Source: Cellulomonas sp. C5510
GTDB taxonomy: Bacteria; Actinomycetota; Actinomycetes; Actinomycetales; Cellulomonadaceae
DNA length: 64,000 bases
NCBI RefSeq assembly: GCF_019797765.1
Contig: NZ_CP081862.1
Coordinates: 3,534,001-3,598,000, forward strand
Direction of reading: 5' to 3'
Below are positions 56,531 to 64,000 of this stretch, in pieces. The notes beneath the pieces are model-generated. The model did no database searches. It worked only from the letters and a program-made list of their open reading frames with translations, and was not told the DNA's origin. A program made the translations under genes and the position numbers. Within the stretch, counting starts at the first letter, position 1. Every line of letters begins with the position of its first letter.

Positions 56531-58078
56531 ATGACGGACACCCCCGTCGTCCTCGAGATGAGGTCGATCACCAAGGTCTTCCCGGGCGTGCGCGCCCTGG
56601 ACGACGTCTCGATGACGGTGCGCGCGGGCGAGATCCACGCGATCTGCGGCGAGAACGGCGCCGGCAAGTCGACGCTCATGAAGGTCCTGTCCGGCGTCTA
56701 CCCGCACGGCAGCTACGACGGCCAGATCGTCTACCACGGCGAGGAGATGCGCTTCAAGGACATCAAGTCCAGCGAGCGCGCGGGCATCGTCATCATCCAC
56801 CAGGAGCTCGCGCTCATCCCCGAGCTGTCGATCGCCGAGAACATCTTCCTCGGCAACGAGACCACGGGCCGGTTCGGCATCGACTGGGAGACCGCCCGCG
56901 AGCGCGCCGCCGAGCTCATGGCCCGCGTCGGGCTCGACGCCTCCCCCGACGAGCAGATCAAGAACCTCGGCGTCGGCAAGCAGCAGCTCGTCGAGATCGC
57001 CCGGGCGCTGTCCAAGGACGTGCGGCTGCTGATCCTCGACGAGCCGACGTCGGCTCTCAACGAGGAGGACTCGGCGCACCTGCTGGACCTGCTGCGGGGC
57101 CTGCGCTCCAAGGGCATGACCAGCATCATGATCAGCCACAAGCTCAACGAGATCGCCGCGATCGCCGACTCCATCACGATCATCCGCGACGGCCGCACCG
57201 TCGAGACGCTCGACGCCGCGGCGGGCGAGGTCGACGAGGACCGCATCATCCGCGGCATGGTCGGCCGGGCCCTGGACCACCGCTTCCCCGAGCACACGCC
57301 GCAGATCGGCGAGACGTTCTTCGAGGTGACGGGCTGGACCGTCGAGCACCCGCAGGTCCCCGGCCGCCTGGTCTGCAAGCGCTCGTCGTTCCACGTCCGG
57401 CACGGGGAGATCGTGGGCTTCGCCGGCATCATGGGCGCAGGCCGCACGGAGCTCGCCCGGTCGCTGTTCGGCCGGTCCTACGGGCGCTGGCTCGGCGGGC
57501 AGATCACCATCGACGGCCGGCCGGTCGAGCTCCACACCGTGCAGCAGGCCATCGCGCACAAGATCGCGTACGTCCCGGAGGACCGCAAGGTCCAGGGCCT
57601 CAACCTGCTCGACACCATCGCGGACACCATCGTGTCCTCCGACCTGCGACGGGTCACCCGCCGGGGCGTGCTGGACCCCGACGCGGCGCACCTCGCCGCC
57701 GAGGAGTACCGCCGCTCGCTCAACGTCAAGGCGCCGTCCGTGGAGGTGGGCGTCGTGAAGCTGTCCGGCGGCAACCAGCAGAAGGTGCTGCTCGGCAAGT
57801 GGATGTTCCCCGAGCCGGACCTGCTGATCCTCGACGAGCCGACGCGCGGCGTCGACGTCGGGGCCAAGTACGAGATCTACGGCCTGGTGAACCGGCTCGC
57901 GGACGCCGGCAAGGGCGTGGTGGTGATCTCGTCCGAGCTGCCCGAGCTGCTCGGCCTGTGCGACCGCATCTACACGATCTTCGAGGGACGCATCACCGGC
58001 GTCCTCGACCGGTCGGAGGCCACGCAGGAGAACCTCATGCGACTCATGACGGGCAGCAGCCCGGCTCTCACCCACTGA
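56531..58078 (+). CDS. mmsA: Multiple-monosaccharide ABC importer ATPase, two ABC domains
   Basis: A 515-residue CUT2 ATPase with two ABC domains. The first is complete: GENGAGKSTL, LGVGKQQLVEIARALS and LLILDEPTSAL. In the second the Walker A is degenerate (GIMGAGRTEL), while LSGGNQQKVLLGKWM and LLILDEPTRGVDVG are intact. This asymmetry is normal for the RbsA/XylG family. The sequence is of the MmsA/GguA type, which powers uptake of several monosaccharides such as glucose, galactose, arabinose and xylose. GGGAGCAGGAACG precedes the ATG. Confidence 0.92.
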   Translation: MTDTPVVLEMRSITKVFPGVRALDDVSMTVRAGEIHAICGENGAGKSTLMKVLSGVYPHGSYDGQIVYHGEEMRFKDIKSSERAGIVIIHQELALIPELSIAENIFLGNETTGRFGIDWETARERAAELMARVGLDASPDEQIKNLGVGKQQLVEIARALSKDVRLLILDEPTSALNEEDSAHLLDLLRGLRSKGMTSIMISHKLNEIAAIADSITIIRDGRTVETLDAAAGEVDEDRIIRGMVGRALDHRFPEHTPQIGETFFEVTGWTVEHPQVPGRLVCKRSSFHVRHGEIVGFAGIMGAGRTELARSLFGRSYGRWLGGQITIDGRPVELHTVQQAIAHKIAYVPEDRKVQGLNLLDTIADTIVSSDLRRVTRRGVLDPDAAHLAAEEYRRSLNVKAPSVEVGVVKLSGGNQQKVLLGKWMFPEPDLLILDEPTRGVDVGAKYEIYGLVNRLADAGKGVVVISSELPELLGLCDRIYTIFEGRITGVLDRSEATQENLMRLMTGSSPALTH

Positions 58079-58103
58079 TCACGGCAGAAGGACGGCCCTG
58101 ACG

Positions 58104-59393
58104 ATGACGTCACTCAAGCAGCTGTTCGGCGGCGGAGCCCGCCAGTTCGGCATGGTGTTCGCGCTGATCGCGCTGATCGCGGTGTTCCAGATCGCGACCG
58201 GCGGCAAGGTGCTCACGGCGACGAACGCGCAGAACATCATCAACGGCAACTCGTACGTGCTGATCCTCGCGATCGGCATGGTGCTGGTGATCATCGCCGG
58301 CCACATCGACCTGTCCGTCGGCTCGGTGGCCGCGGTCGTCGGCATCATCGTGGCGCTGGCGATCCGCGACTGGGGCATCCCGTGGTGGGCGGGCATCCTG
58401 CTCGGGCTCGCGGTCGGTGCCGCGATCGGCGCGTGGCAGGGGTTCTGGGTGGCGTACGTCGGCATCCCCGGGTTCATCACCACGCTCGCCGGCATGATGT
58501 TCTTCCGCGGTGCGAACCAGTACATCGGCAAGTCCAACACCGTGCCGGTGCCCGAGGAGATCCAGACGCTCGGCGCCGGGTACCTGCCGGAGTGGGGCCC
58601 GGACACCGGCCTGAACAACTGGACGCTGGTGCTGGGGATCGTCGCGATCGCGGCCCTCGTCTACGGCGAGTCCCGCCGGCGCCGCTCCGCACGCCGCCTC
58701 GGCGGCTCCCCGGTGCCGATGTGGGTGTCGGTGGTCCGCGCGGGCGGCCTGTCCGTCGTCGTCGCCGGCGTCACGTGGCTGTTCGGCTCCGGCCGCGTCG
58801 GGACCTCGTTCCCGGTGTCCGGCGTCATCCTCGTCGCGCTCGTGCTGATCTACGCGTTCGTCTCCAACCGCACGATCACCGGCCGGCACGTGTACGCCGT
58901 GGGCGGCAACAAGGTCGCCGCGTCGCTGTCCGGCGTGAACATCCGCCGCACCAACTTCTTCGTGATGATGAACATGTCGGTGCTCGCCGCGCTGGCCGGC
59001 ATCGTCTTCATCGGCCGGTCGACGGCGTCCGGCCCGTTCGACGGCACGAACTGGGAGCTCGACGCGATCGCCGCCGTGTTCATCGGCGGGGCCGCGGTCT
59101 CCGGCGGCGTCGGCACGGTGGTCGGCTCGCTGATCGGCGGCCTCGTCATGGCCGTCCTGAACAACGGCCTGCAGCTCATGGGTGTCGGCTCCGACAGCAC
59201 GCAGATGATCAAGGGCCTCGTGCTGCTCGCCGCGGTCGCGTTCGACGTCTACAACAAGATCCAGGGCCGGCCGTCCATCGTCGGCCTGCTCATGCGGTCC
59301 CGCCGGCAGACGCAGATCCCCGGGGGACCCGAGGGGCCCCAGACCCCCGCGCCCGTGTCCGGGTCCGCCCCGGAGACCCTCGCCCAGCGCTGA
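58104..59393 (+). CDS. mmsB: Multiple-monosaccharide ABC importer permease
   Basis: A 429-residue CUT2 permease with about eleven predicted helices. LVIIAGHIDLSVGSVAAVVG and GIPGFITTLAGMMFFRGANQ are family hallmarks; VYAVGGNKVAASLSGVNIRR precedes the later helices, and AAVFIGGAAVSGGVGTVVGS lies near the end. It works with MmsA and the ChvE-type binding protein encoded on either side. The C-terminal tail is Pro-rich. Confidence 0.93.
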   Translation: MTSLKQLFGGGARQFGMVFALIALIAVFQIATGGKVLTATNAQNIINGNSYVLILAIGMVLVIIAGHIDLSVGSVAAVVGIIVALAIRDWGIPWWAGILLGLAVGAAIGAWQGFWVAYVGIPGFITTLAGMMFFRGANQYIGKSNTVPVPEEIQTLGAGYLPEWGPDTGLNNWTLVLGIVAIAALVYGESRRRRSARRLGGSPVPMWVSVVRAGGLSVVVAGVTWLFGSGRVGTSFPVSGVILVALVLIYAFVSNRTITGRHVYAVGGNKVAASLSGVNIRRTNFFVMMNMSVLAALAGIVFIGRSTASGPFDGTNWELDAIAAVFIGGAAVSGGVGTVVGSLIGGLVMAVLNNGLQLMGVGSDSTQMIKGLVLLAAVAFDVYNKIQGRPSIVGLLMRSRRQTQIPGGPEGPQTPAPVSGSAPETLAQR

Positions 59394-59477
59394 ACCTCCC
59401 GCCCGGCCGGGTCCCGGCCGGGGCACGCCACCGCACCCGATGAGGGGTGCCCAACTGAGGGAAGAGTGACACCACCC

Positions 59478-60587
59478 ATGAAGAAGCTGACTGCGGCGCT
59501 GGTCGCCGCCGGAGCCGCCGGAGCGCTGATGCTCACGGGGTGCTCGTCCGAGCGCGGCGGGTCCACCGAGGGGTCGTCCGACGGCTCCTCCGAGGCGGCG
59601 GCCGGGTTCGCGGCCGACGCCACCATCGGCGTGGCGCTGCCCCAGAAGACGTCGGAGAACTGGGTGCTCGCCGAGCAGCTGTTCAACGACGGCCTCACCG
59701 ACGCCGGCTTCGAGCCGATCGTGCAGTTCGCGAACAGCGGCGTCACCGAGCAGCAGAACCAGATCCAGGCGATGGTCGAGCAGGGCGCGAGCGTCATCGT
59801 GGTCGGCGCGATCGACGGCTCGCAGCTCGGCACCCAGCTCGAGGCGGCCAAGGACTCCGGCGCCTCCGTCATCGCGTACGACCGCCTGGTGAAGAACACC
59901 GACGCGGTCGACATGTACGTGGCGTTCGACAACTTCCAGGTCGGTGTGCTCCAGGGCCAGGCCCTGCTGCAGGGCCTCGAGGAGCGCAAGGGCGACGGCC
60001 CGTACAACATCGAGCTGATCGCCGGCTCGCCGGACGACGCCAACTCGACGCCCTTCTTCGAGGGCGCGATGAGCATCCTGCAGCCGAAGATCGACGACGG
60101 CACCCTCGTCGTCGTGTCGGGCCAGACCTCGTTCGAGCAGGTCGCCACGCAGGGCTGGAAGGCCGAGAACGCGCAGAAGCGCATGGACACCATCCTCGCC
60201 GGCTCCTACACGGACACCGAGCTGCACGGCGTCCTGTCGCCGAACGACACCCTCGGTCGCGCGGCCCTGACGTCGGTCGCCCAGGCCGGCAAGGACACCC
60301 CGGTCGTCACCGGCCAGGACTCCGAGGTGGAGTCGGTGAAGTCGATCATGGCCGGCGAGCAGTACTCGACCATCTACAAGGACACCCGCGAGCTGGTCGC
60401 CCAGACCATCAAGGAGATCCAGCTCCTGCAGAAGGGTGAGGACGCCGAGATCAACGACACCGAGTCGTACGACAACGGCGTCAAGGTCGTCCCGTCGTTC
60501 CTCCTGACCCCCGTCATCGTCACGAAGGACAACGCCGCGGACGTCTACAAGGACGACGACACGCTGTTCCCGCTGACCCAGGGCTGA
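59478..60587 (+). CDS. chvE: Multiple-monosaccharide-binding lipoprotein, ChvE type
   Basis: A 369-residue periplasmic-binding-type lipoprotein. The signal MKKLTAALVAAGAAGALMLT ends in a lipobox LTGC, followed by a Ser/Gly/Glu linker. The mature domain has the ChvE-type sequence IGVALPQKTSENWVLAEQLF, VVGAIDGSQLGTQLEAAKDS and VAFDNFQVGVLQGQAL. It should bind aldoses outside the membrane and deliver them to MmsB. A GTG 12 bases upstream is closer to the GAGGGAAG ribosome site and is an alternative start. An 84-base gap with GC-rich repeats separates it from mmsB, a usual way to raise binding-protein expression. Confidence 0.93.
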   Translation: MKKLTAALVAAGAAGALMLTGCSSERGGSTEGSSDGSSEAAAGFAADATIGVALPQKTSENWVLAEQLFNDGLTDAGFEPIVQFANSGVTEQQNQIQAMVEQGASVIVVGAIDGSQLGTQLEAAKDSGASVIAYDRLVKNTDAVDMYVAFDNFQVGVLQGQALLQGLEERKGDGPYNIELIAGSPDDANSTPFFEGAMSILQPKIDDGTLVVVSGQTSFEQVATQGWKAENAQKRMDTILAGSYTDTELHGVLSPNDTLGRAALTSVAQAGKDTPVVTGQDSEVESVKSIMAGEQYSTIYKDTRELVAQTIKEIQLLQKGEDAEINDTESYDNGVKVVPSFLLTPVIVTKDNAADVYKDDDTLFPLTQG

Positions 60588-60596
60588 GTCGTCACG

Positions 60597-60631
60597 CGGA
60601 GGGGCGGGCCCGGTGCGGGTCCGCCCCTCCG
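60597..60631 (+). terminator. Terminator hairpin after chvE
   Basis: A 16-base stem with one G-U pair around a GTG loop (CGGAGGGGCGGGCCCG and CGGGTCCGCCCCTCCG), nine bases after the stop codon. Strong stem, no T-tract. Confidence 0.7.
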
Positions 60632-60689
60632 TCGCGTCCGTGGGAGCTCCTCCGGACACCGGCTCGTGCCCGGTCCTAGCGTGAGATCC

Positions 60690-61049
60690 ATGCGGATCTC
60701 CCCTGCCCAGGTCGCCGTCGACTGCACCGGCCCGTTCGCCCTCGCCGACTGGTGGCGCGACCGGCTGGGCTGGCGGGACGTGTACCGCACCGAGCACCCC
60801 GCGCACGCGATCATCGAGGCCGTCGACGGCTCGGGCTGGCGGCTGTGCTTCATCCGCGTTCCGGACCCGACCCCGGGCAAGAACAAGCTGCACCTCGACG
60901 TGCACTGCGAGGACCGCGACGTCGCCGCGCGCGAGCTCGTGGCGGCCGGCGCGACGGAGGTGCGGCGCGACGGCATGGACGACTACGGCTGGGTCGTCAT
61001 GGCCGACCCGGAGGGGAACCTGTTCTGCGTCTCCAGCCCGGGGCGCTGA
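60690..61049 (+). CDS. VOC-family glyoxalase-like protein
   Basis: A 119-residue single-domain protein of the vicinal-oxygen-chelate superfamily: VAVDCTGPFALADWWRDRLG at the start, KNKLHLDVHCEDRDVAAREL in the middle and WVVMADPEGNLFCVSS at the end. These are the usual metal-ligand strands, with His in LHLDVHC and the Asp/Glu of DPEGNLFCV. Members are small enzymes or drug-binding proteins; the substrate is unknown. The ATG is preceded by GTGAGAT, a weak ribosome site. Confidence 0.88.
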   Translation: MRISPAQVAVDCTGPFALADWWRDRLGWRDVYRTEHPAHAIIEAVDGSGWRLCFIRVPDPTPGKNKLHLDVHCEDRDVAARELVAAGATEVRRDGMDDYGWVVMADPEGNLFCVSSPGR

Positions 61050-61170
61050 GCACGCCGGGTCATCCCGCGGCGACCCGCTCCTCCGCGCGCACCGCGCACC
61101 GGTACGCGTCGCGGCGCGCACGGCCCGACCGGACGACCGTCGAGCCCCGCTGTCGCCGGGTCTGCGGCCC

Positions 61171-62247
61171 TCACCGCCCTGCCGGCCCCGGCGCCCGCGC
61201 ACCGCGGCGGTCCCCCGCCCGCCACAGCCCGAGCGCCACCGCCCCCAGCGCGAGCGTGCCGAGCAGGGTCACCACCCGCCACACCACGGTCGCCGCGAGC
61301 ACCCCCGCCTCGACCTCCTGGCCCCCGGACGCCGTGAACCAGCCGAGCAGCAGCGCGTCCAGCACGCCGAAGCCGAACAGCGGCAGGATCGTCAGCGGGT
61401 AGCAGAGCAGGAACACCCCGAGCACGAGCGTCAGCGGCAGGTCGTCGCCGCGGACGCCCACCGCGCGCAGGGCGAGCAGCAGGATCGCGGCGTCGGCGAG
61501 CACCATGCCGGTCAGCGCCGCGAGAGACGGCACGAGCCCCGAGCGCAGCCCGGTCGAGGTCTCCGCCCGCAGCCGCACCGTACGGGCGGACCACTCCCCC
61601 GGGTCGGTGCCCCGGCGGACCACCCGGACGGCGCGGCCGGCGGTGGTCCCCACCCACGCCGCGAGCCGCTCGTCCCGCAGCAGCAGCGCCAGACCGGCGA
61701 GGACCACCGCGGCCGCCAGCGCGCACAGCGCGCCGACCAGCCAGTGCCGCCGCTCCAGGCCGTGCCCGGCGAGCAGCCCGAGGCCGAGCACCGGCACCGC
61801 GAACCGCACGACGTAGAACTGCACCGAGTTGAGCGTGACGCCGGCCATCCCGAGCACCGGGTCCAGCCCCCACGACCGGAACATGGCGACGCGGACCGCG
61901 ATGTCGGCCGGCGGCGGCGCCAGCGTGGCGACGAGGTTGGCCGTGAGGTCGTTCTGGGTCGACCGCGCGATGCCGAGGCCCGGCAGGAACCGCGTGAGCG
62001 GCACCGCGTTCAGCACCTGCCGCAGCAGCAGCGCCCCGACGAGCGGGAGGACGACCCACGCCTCCAGGCTGCCGAGAGCCGCGCCGACCGCCGCCCAGTC
62101 CACCGTCCCGACCAGCCGCGTCACCAGCCGGTGCAGCAGCGCCGCGGCGACCAGGGTCACGGCGACGCGCAGCCACCGCCGCCGGCGCCGCGGCGCCCGG
62201 GAGGGCGGCAGCGCCCCACCGCCGGCCGGGACGGCGGCGCCGGTCAC
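61171..62247 (-). CDS. Flippase-like membrane protein (LPG synthase transmembrane/UPF0104 family)
   Basis: A 358-residue protein with about eight predicted helices. The family pattern is VAALLHRLVTRLVGTVDWAA, LLLRQVLNAVPLTRFLPGLG, LTANLVATLAPPPADIAVRV, and the late VFLLCYPLTILPLFGFGVLD. It resembles the transmembrane part of lysylphosphatidylglycerol synthases (MprF) without the synthase domain, a family thought to flip lipids or lipid-linked sugars. GTG start inside a GTGA overlap with the pepA stop. Confidence 0.85.
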   Translation of the reverse strand: MTGAAVPAGGGALPPSRAPRRRRRWLRVAVTLVAAALLHRLVTRLVGTVDWAAVGAALGSLEAWVVLPLVGALLLRQVLNAVPLTRFLPGLGIARSTQNDLTANLVATLAPPPADIAVRVAMFRSWGLDPVLGMAGVTLNSVQFYVVRFAVPVLGLGLLAGHGLERRHWLVGALCALAAAVVLAGLALLLRDERLAAWVGTTAGRAVRVVRRGTDPGEWSARTVRLRAETSTGLRSGLVPSLAALTGMVLADAAILLLALRAVGVRGDDLPLTLVLGVFLLCYPLTILPLFGFGVLDALLLGWFTASGGQEVEAGVLAATVVWRVVTLLGTLALGAVALGLWRAGDRRGARAPGPAGR

Positions 62248-63737
62248 CGGGCGCCGTAGGCGGTGATCGCCTCCACCAGCAGCCGCGCCCCGAACCCGGT
62301 CGCGCCCTTGGTGCGCCACGCGTCGTCGGTCTCGGAGCGCATCGGGCCGGCGATGTCGACGTGCGCCCACGGCGTCGTCCCGACCCACTCGGAGAGGAAC
62401 AGCGCGGCGACCGTCGCCCCCGCCGACTCCCCGCCGAGGTTCTTGAGGTCGGCGACCTCCGAGTCGAGCCACGGCCGGTAGCGGGCGTCGAGCGGCAGCC
62501 GCCACACCCGCTCGTCGGTCAGGTCCGCGGCGTGCTCCACCAGGTGCACCATCGCGTCGTCGTTGCCGATCACCGCGGCGGTCAGCGGCCCGAGCGCCAT
62601 CAGCGCGGCCCCGGTGAGCGTGGCGACGTCGAGGATCGCGTCGACGCCGGCCTCCCGGACCAGGTCGATCGCGTCCGCCATCACGAGCCGGCCCTCCGCG
62701 TCGGTGTTGACGACCTCGATGGTCCGGCCCGACCGGGTCGTCAGCACGTCCCCGAGCTTGGTCGCCGACCCGGACGGCATGTTGTCGGTGCAGGCCAGGT
62801 AGGCGGTGACGTGCACCGGCACGTCGAGCTCCGCGAGCACCGTCATCGCCGCGAGGATCGCCCCGGCGCCGGTCATGTCCATCTTCATCGCCGCGTGCAT
62901 GGCGTTGGACGGCTTGAGGCTGATGCCCCCGGAGTCGTACGTGATGCCCTTGCCGACGAGGCCGAGGTGACCGCCCCGGGCGGGGCCGGCGGGCACGTGC
63001 TCCAGCCGGATCATCCGCGGTTCCACCGTCGACCCGGCGTTGACGCCGAGCAGGCCGCCGCACCCCAGGTCGACGAGCGCCGCCCGGTCGAGCACCTCGA
63101 CGCGCAGCCCGGCGGCGCCGCCGAGCCGCACCGCGACGTCCGCCAGGCCGGGGGCGGTGAGGTGCCCCGCCGGCGCGCTCGCGAGGTCCCGGGAGAGCGC
63201 GGCCGCGCGGGCGAGCACCAGGCCGCGCTCGGCCCCGGCGCGCGCCGCGTCGACGCGGTCGGCGGGCACCACCAGCACGATCTCCGTGAGCGGCACGCCC
63301 GCGGGCGCGGTGCGCAGCGGGTCGTAGCGGTAGCGGCCGAGCACCGCTCCCTCGACGACGGCCTGCGCGGCCGGACCCGCGTCCCCGGGAGCGGCAGCGC
63401 CCACCAGCGACGTCACGAGCGTCGAGCGGTGCCCGACGGTGCGGGCGAGCACGGCCGCGGCGTCCCGGAGCGCGGCCGGCGCGGGCGTGTCGCCGTAGCC
63501 GACCAGCACCGCGGGCGACGGGGCGGCCGCGTCCAGCACCAGGGTCTGCCCGGACCGGCCCGCGAAGCCCCAGGTGCCGAGGGCCTCACGGTCGGGCACG
63601 CCCTCGGGCAGCGGGCCGGCGGCGGCGACACCGACGCCGTGCGGGCCCACGGGCAGCGCGGGGTCGTCCGGGGTGACGACCCGCAGCCGGGTCGCCGGGA
63701 CGGACGTGGCGGACGGGACGGGGTCGACGTCGCGCAT
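62244..63737 (-). CDS. pepA: Leucyl aminopeptidase, family M17
   Basis: A 497-residue cytosolic metallopeptidase. The C-terminal catalytic domain contains GLVGKGITYDSGGISLKPS (active-site Lys and first metal Asp), MKMDMTGAGAILAAM, and the signature NTDAEGRLVMADAIDL with the second metal Asp/Glu and catalytic Arg. The N-terminal macro-like domain is present, so length is normal for the family. It removes N-terminal residues from peptides using two divalent metals. GAGGA precedes the ATG; its stop overlaps the flippase-like gene. Confidence 0.95.
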   Translation of the reverse strand: MRDVDPVPSATSVPATRLRVVTPDDPALPVGPHGVGVAAAGPLPEGVPDREALGTWGFAGRSGQTLVLDAAAPSPAVLVGYGDTPAPAALRDAAAVLARTVGHRSTLVTSLVGAAAPGDAGPAAQAVVEGAVLGRYRYDPLRTAPAGVPLTEIVLVVPADRVDAARAGAERGLVLARAAALSRDLASAPAGHLTAPGLADVAVRLGGAAGLRVEVLDRAALVDLGCGGLLGVNAGSTVEPRMIRLEHVPAGPARGGHLGLVGKGITYDSGGISLKPSNAMHAAMKMDMTGAGAILAAMTVLAELDVPVHVTAYLACTDNMPSGSATKLGDVLTTRSGRTIEVVNTDAEGRLVMADAIDLVREAGVDAILDVATLTGAALMALGPLTAAVIGNDDAMVHLVEHAADLTDERVWRLPLDARYRPWLDSEVADLKNLGGESAGATVAALFLSEWVGTTPWAHVDIAGPMRSETDDAWRTKGATGFGARLLVEAITAYGAR

Positions 63738-63765
63738 GGCGGGTCCTCTTCTCTCGTGGTGGGTG

Positions 63766-64000
63766 TCAGGGGCTGAAGGGCCACACCAGCGGCACCAGGA
63801 GGACGGCGACGACCAGCCAGGCGAGCATCGTCACCAGCCCGAGCCGCCAGTAGTCGCCGAACCGGTAGCCGCCCGGCGCCATCACCATCATGTTGGCCGG
63901 GGTGGCGATGGGGGTGAGGAAGGACGCGGCGCCGGCGACCGCGACGAGCATGAGCACCGGCGCGGGGTGGACACCGGACGCCTCGGCGGCGGCGAGCGCG
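63766..64000 (-). CDS. SLC13/DASS-type anion transporter, C-terminal part (partial)
   Basis: The last 77 residues of a membrane transporter; the start lies beyond the right edge. Two helices are visible, the first containing SFLTPIATPANMMVMAPGGY, which matches the conserved SNT/TP(I/T)xTPxNxxVMxxGxY motif of the SLC13 (divalent anion:sodium symporter) and related ion-transporter superfamily. YWRLGLVTMLAWLVVAVLLV and VPLVWPFSP end the protein, as in that family. It ends 29 bases before the pepA start, in the same direction. Confidence 0.8.
   Translation of the reverse strand, partial: ALAAAEASGVHPAPVLMLVAVAGAASFLTPIATPANMMVMAPGGYRFGDYWRLGLVTMLAWLVVAVLLVPLVWPFSP

Noticed and set aside
1..64000. 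Search for tRNA, rRNA, insertion sequences and riboswitches
   Set aside because: Nothing with convincing fold, ends or transposase motifs was seen by eye; a covariance-model scan would be needed to exclude small RNAs.

Overview
The window is very GC-rich (roughly three quarters G+C), densely packed, and full of GTG starts and 4-base ATGA/GTGA overlaps. With LAxTG sortase anchoring, HtaA-type haem proteins, DUF5997 and DUF6480 proteins and several LacI-controlled glycoside hydrolase/ABC loci, it points to the chromosome of an actinobacterium of the Micrococcales, probably Cellulomonas-like. That placement is inference; no rRNA or tRNA gene was seen.

Layout. (1) Positions 1-10786, minus strand: a haem acquisition operon, hmuT-hmuU-hmuV, an HtaC-like surface protein, a triple-domain HtaA surface protein, then a CydD/CydC-like ABC pair (the last gene runs off the left edge). 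Two overlapping DtxR/IdeR-type boxes lie in front of hmuT. (2) 10783-15023: an eroded prophage with a portal-like fragment, an internally deleted terminase large subunit, the terminase small subunit, a zinc-ribbon ORF and a 5'-truncated helicase. It also carries three unrecognised ORFs that may be cargo. (3) 15275-19939: DUF5997, a LysR effector-domain protein, a sirtuin, a frameshifted secreted ORF, and a PadR/MFS efflux pair. (4) 19923-27322: a LacI-controlled sugar locus (CUT1 transporter, GH1, GH2) tied together by three near-identical operators. (5) 27523-34628: membrane proteins, a NarL-type two-component system, a TetR/MmpL efflux pair with twin palindromic operators, and a small protein that looks like a free-standing ScoMcrA head domain plus a four-Cys knuckle. 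(6) 34702-41661: a second LacI-controlled CUT1 locus with a GH127 arabinofuranosidase. (7) 41955-51067: three large LuxR-type STAND-like regulators, all with Arg in place of the P-loop Lys, around a small winged-helix pair. (8) 51108-54059: diguanylate cyclase, GNAT, glutathione peroxidase, unknown. (9) 54247-60631: ROK regulator and a CUT2 multiple-monosaccharide importer with an extra ATPase. (10) 60690-64000: VOC protein, flippase-like protein, leucyl aminopeptidase, and a partial SLC13-type transporter.

How it works together. The left block would take haem from the cell wall (HtaA/HtaC-like) to HmuT and through HmuUV, with the CydDC-like pair perhaps moving haem or thiols back across the membrane. 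The three sugar loci each pair a local regulator with an importer; the two CUT1 loci also carry intracellular hydrolases. The most unusual features are the Arg-P-loop regulator cluster, the CydDC-like genes inside a haem-uptake operon, the free-standing head-domain protein and the cargo ORFs of the prophage remnant.
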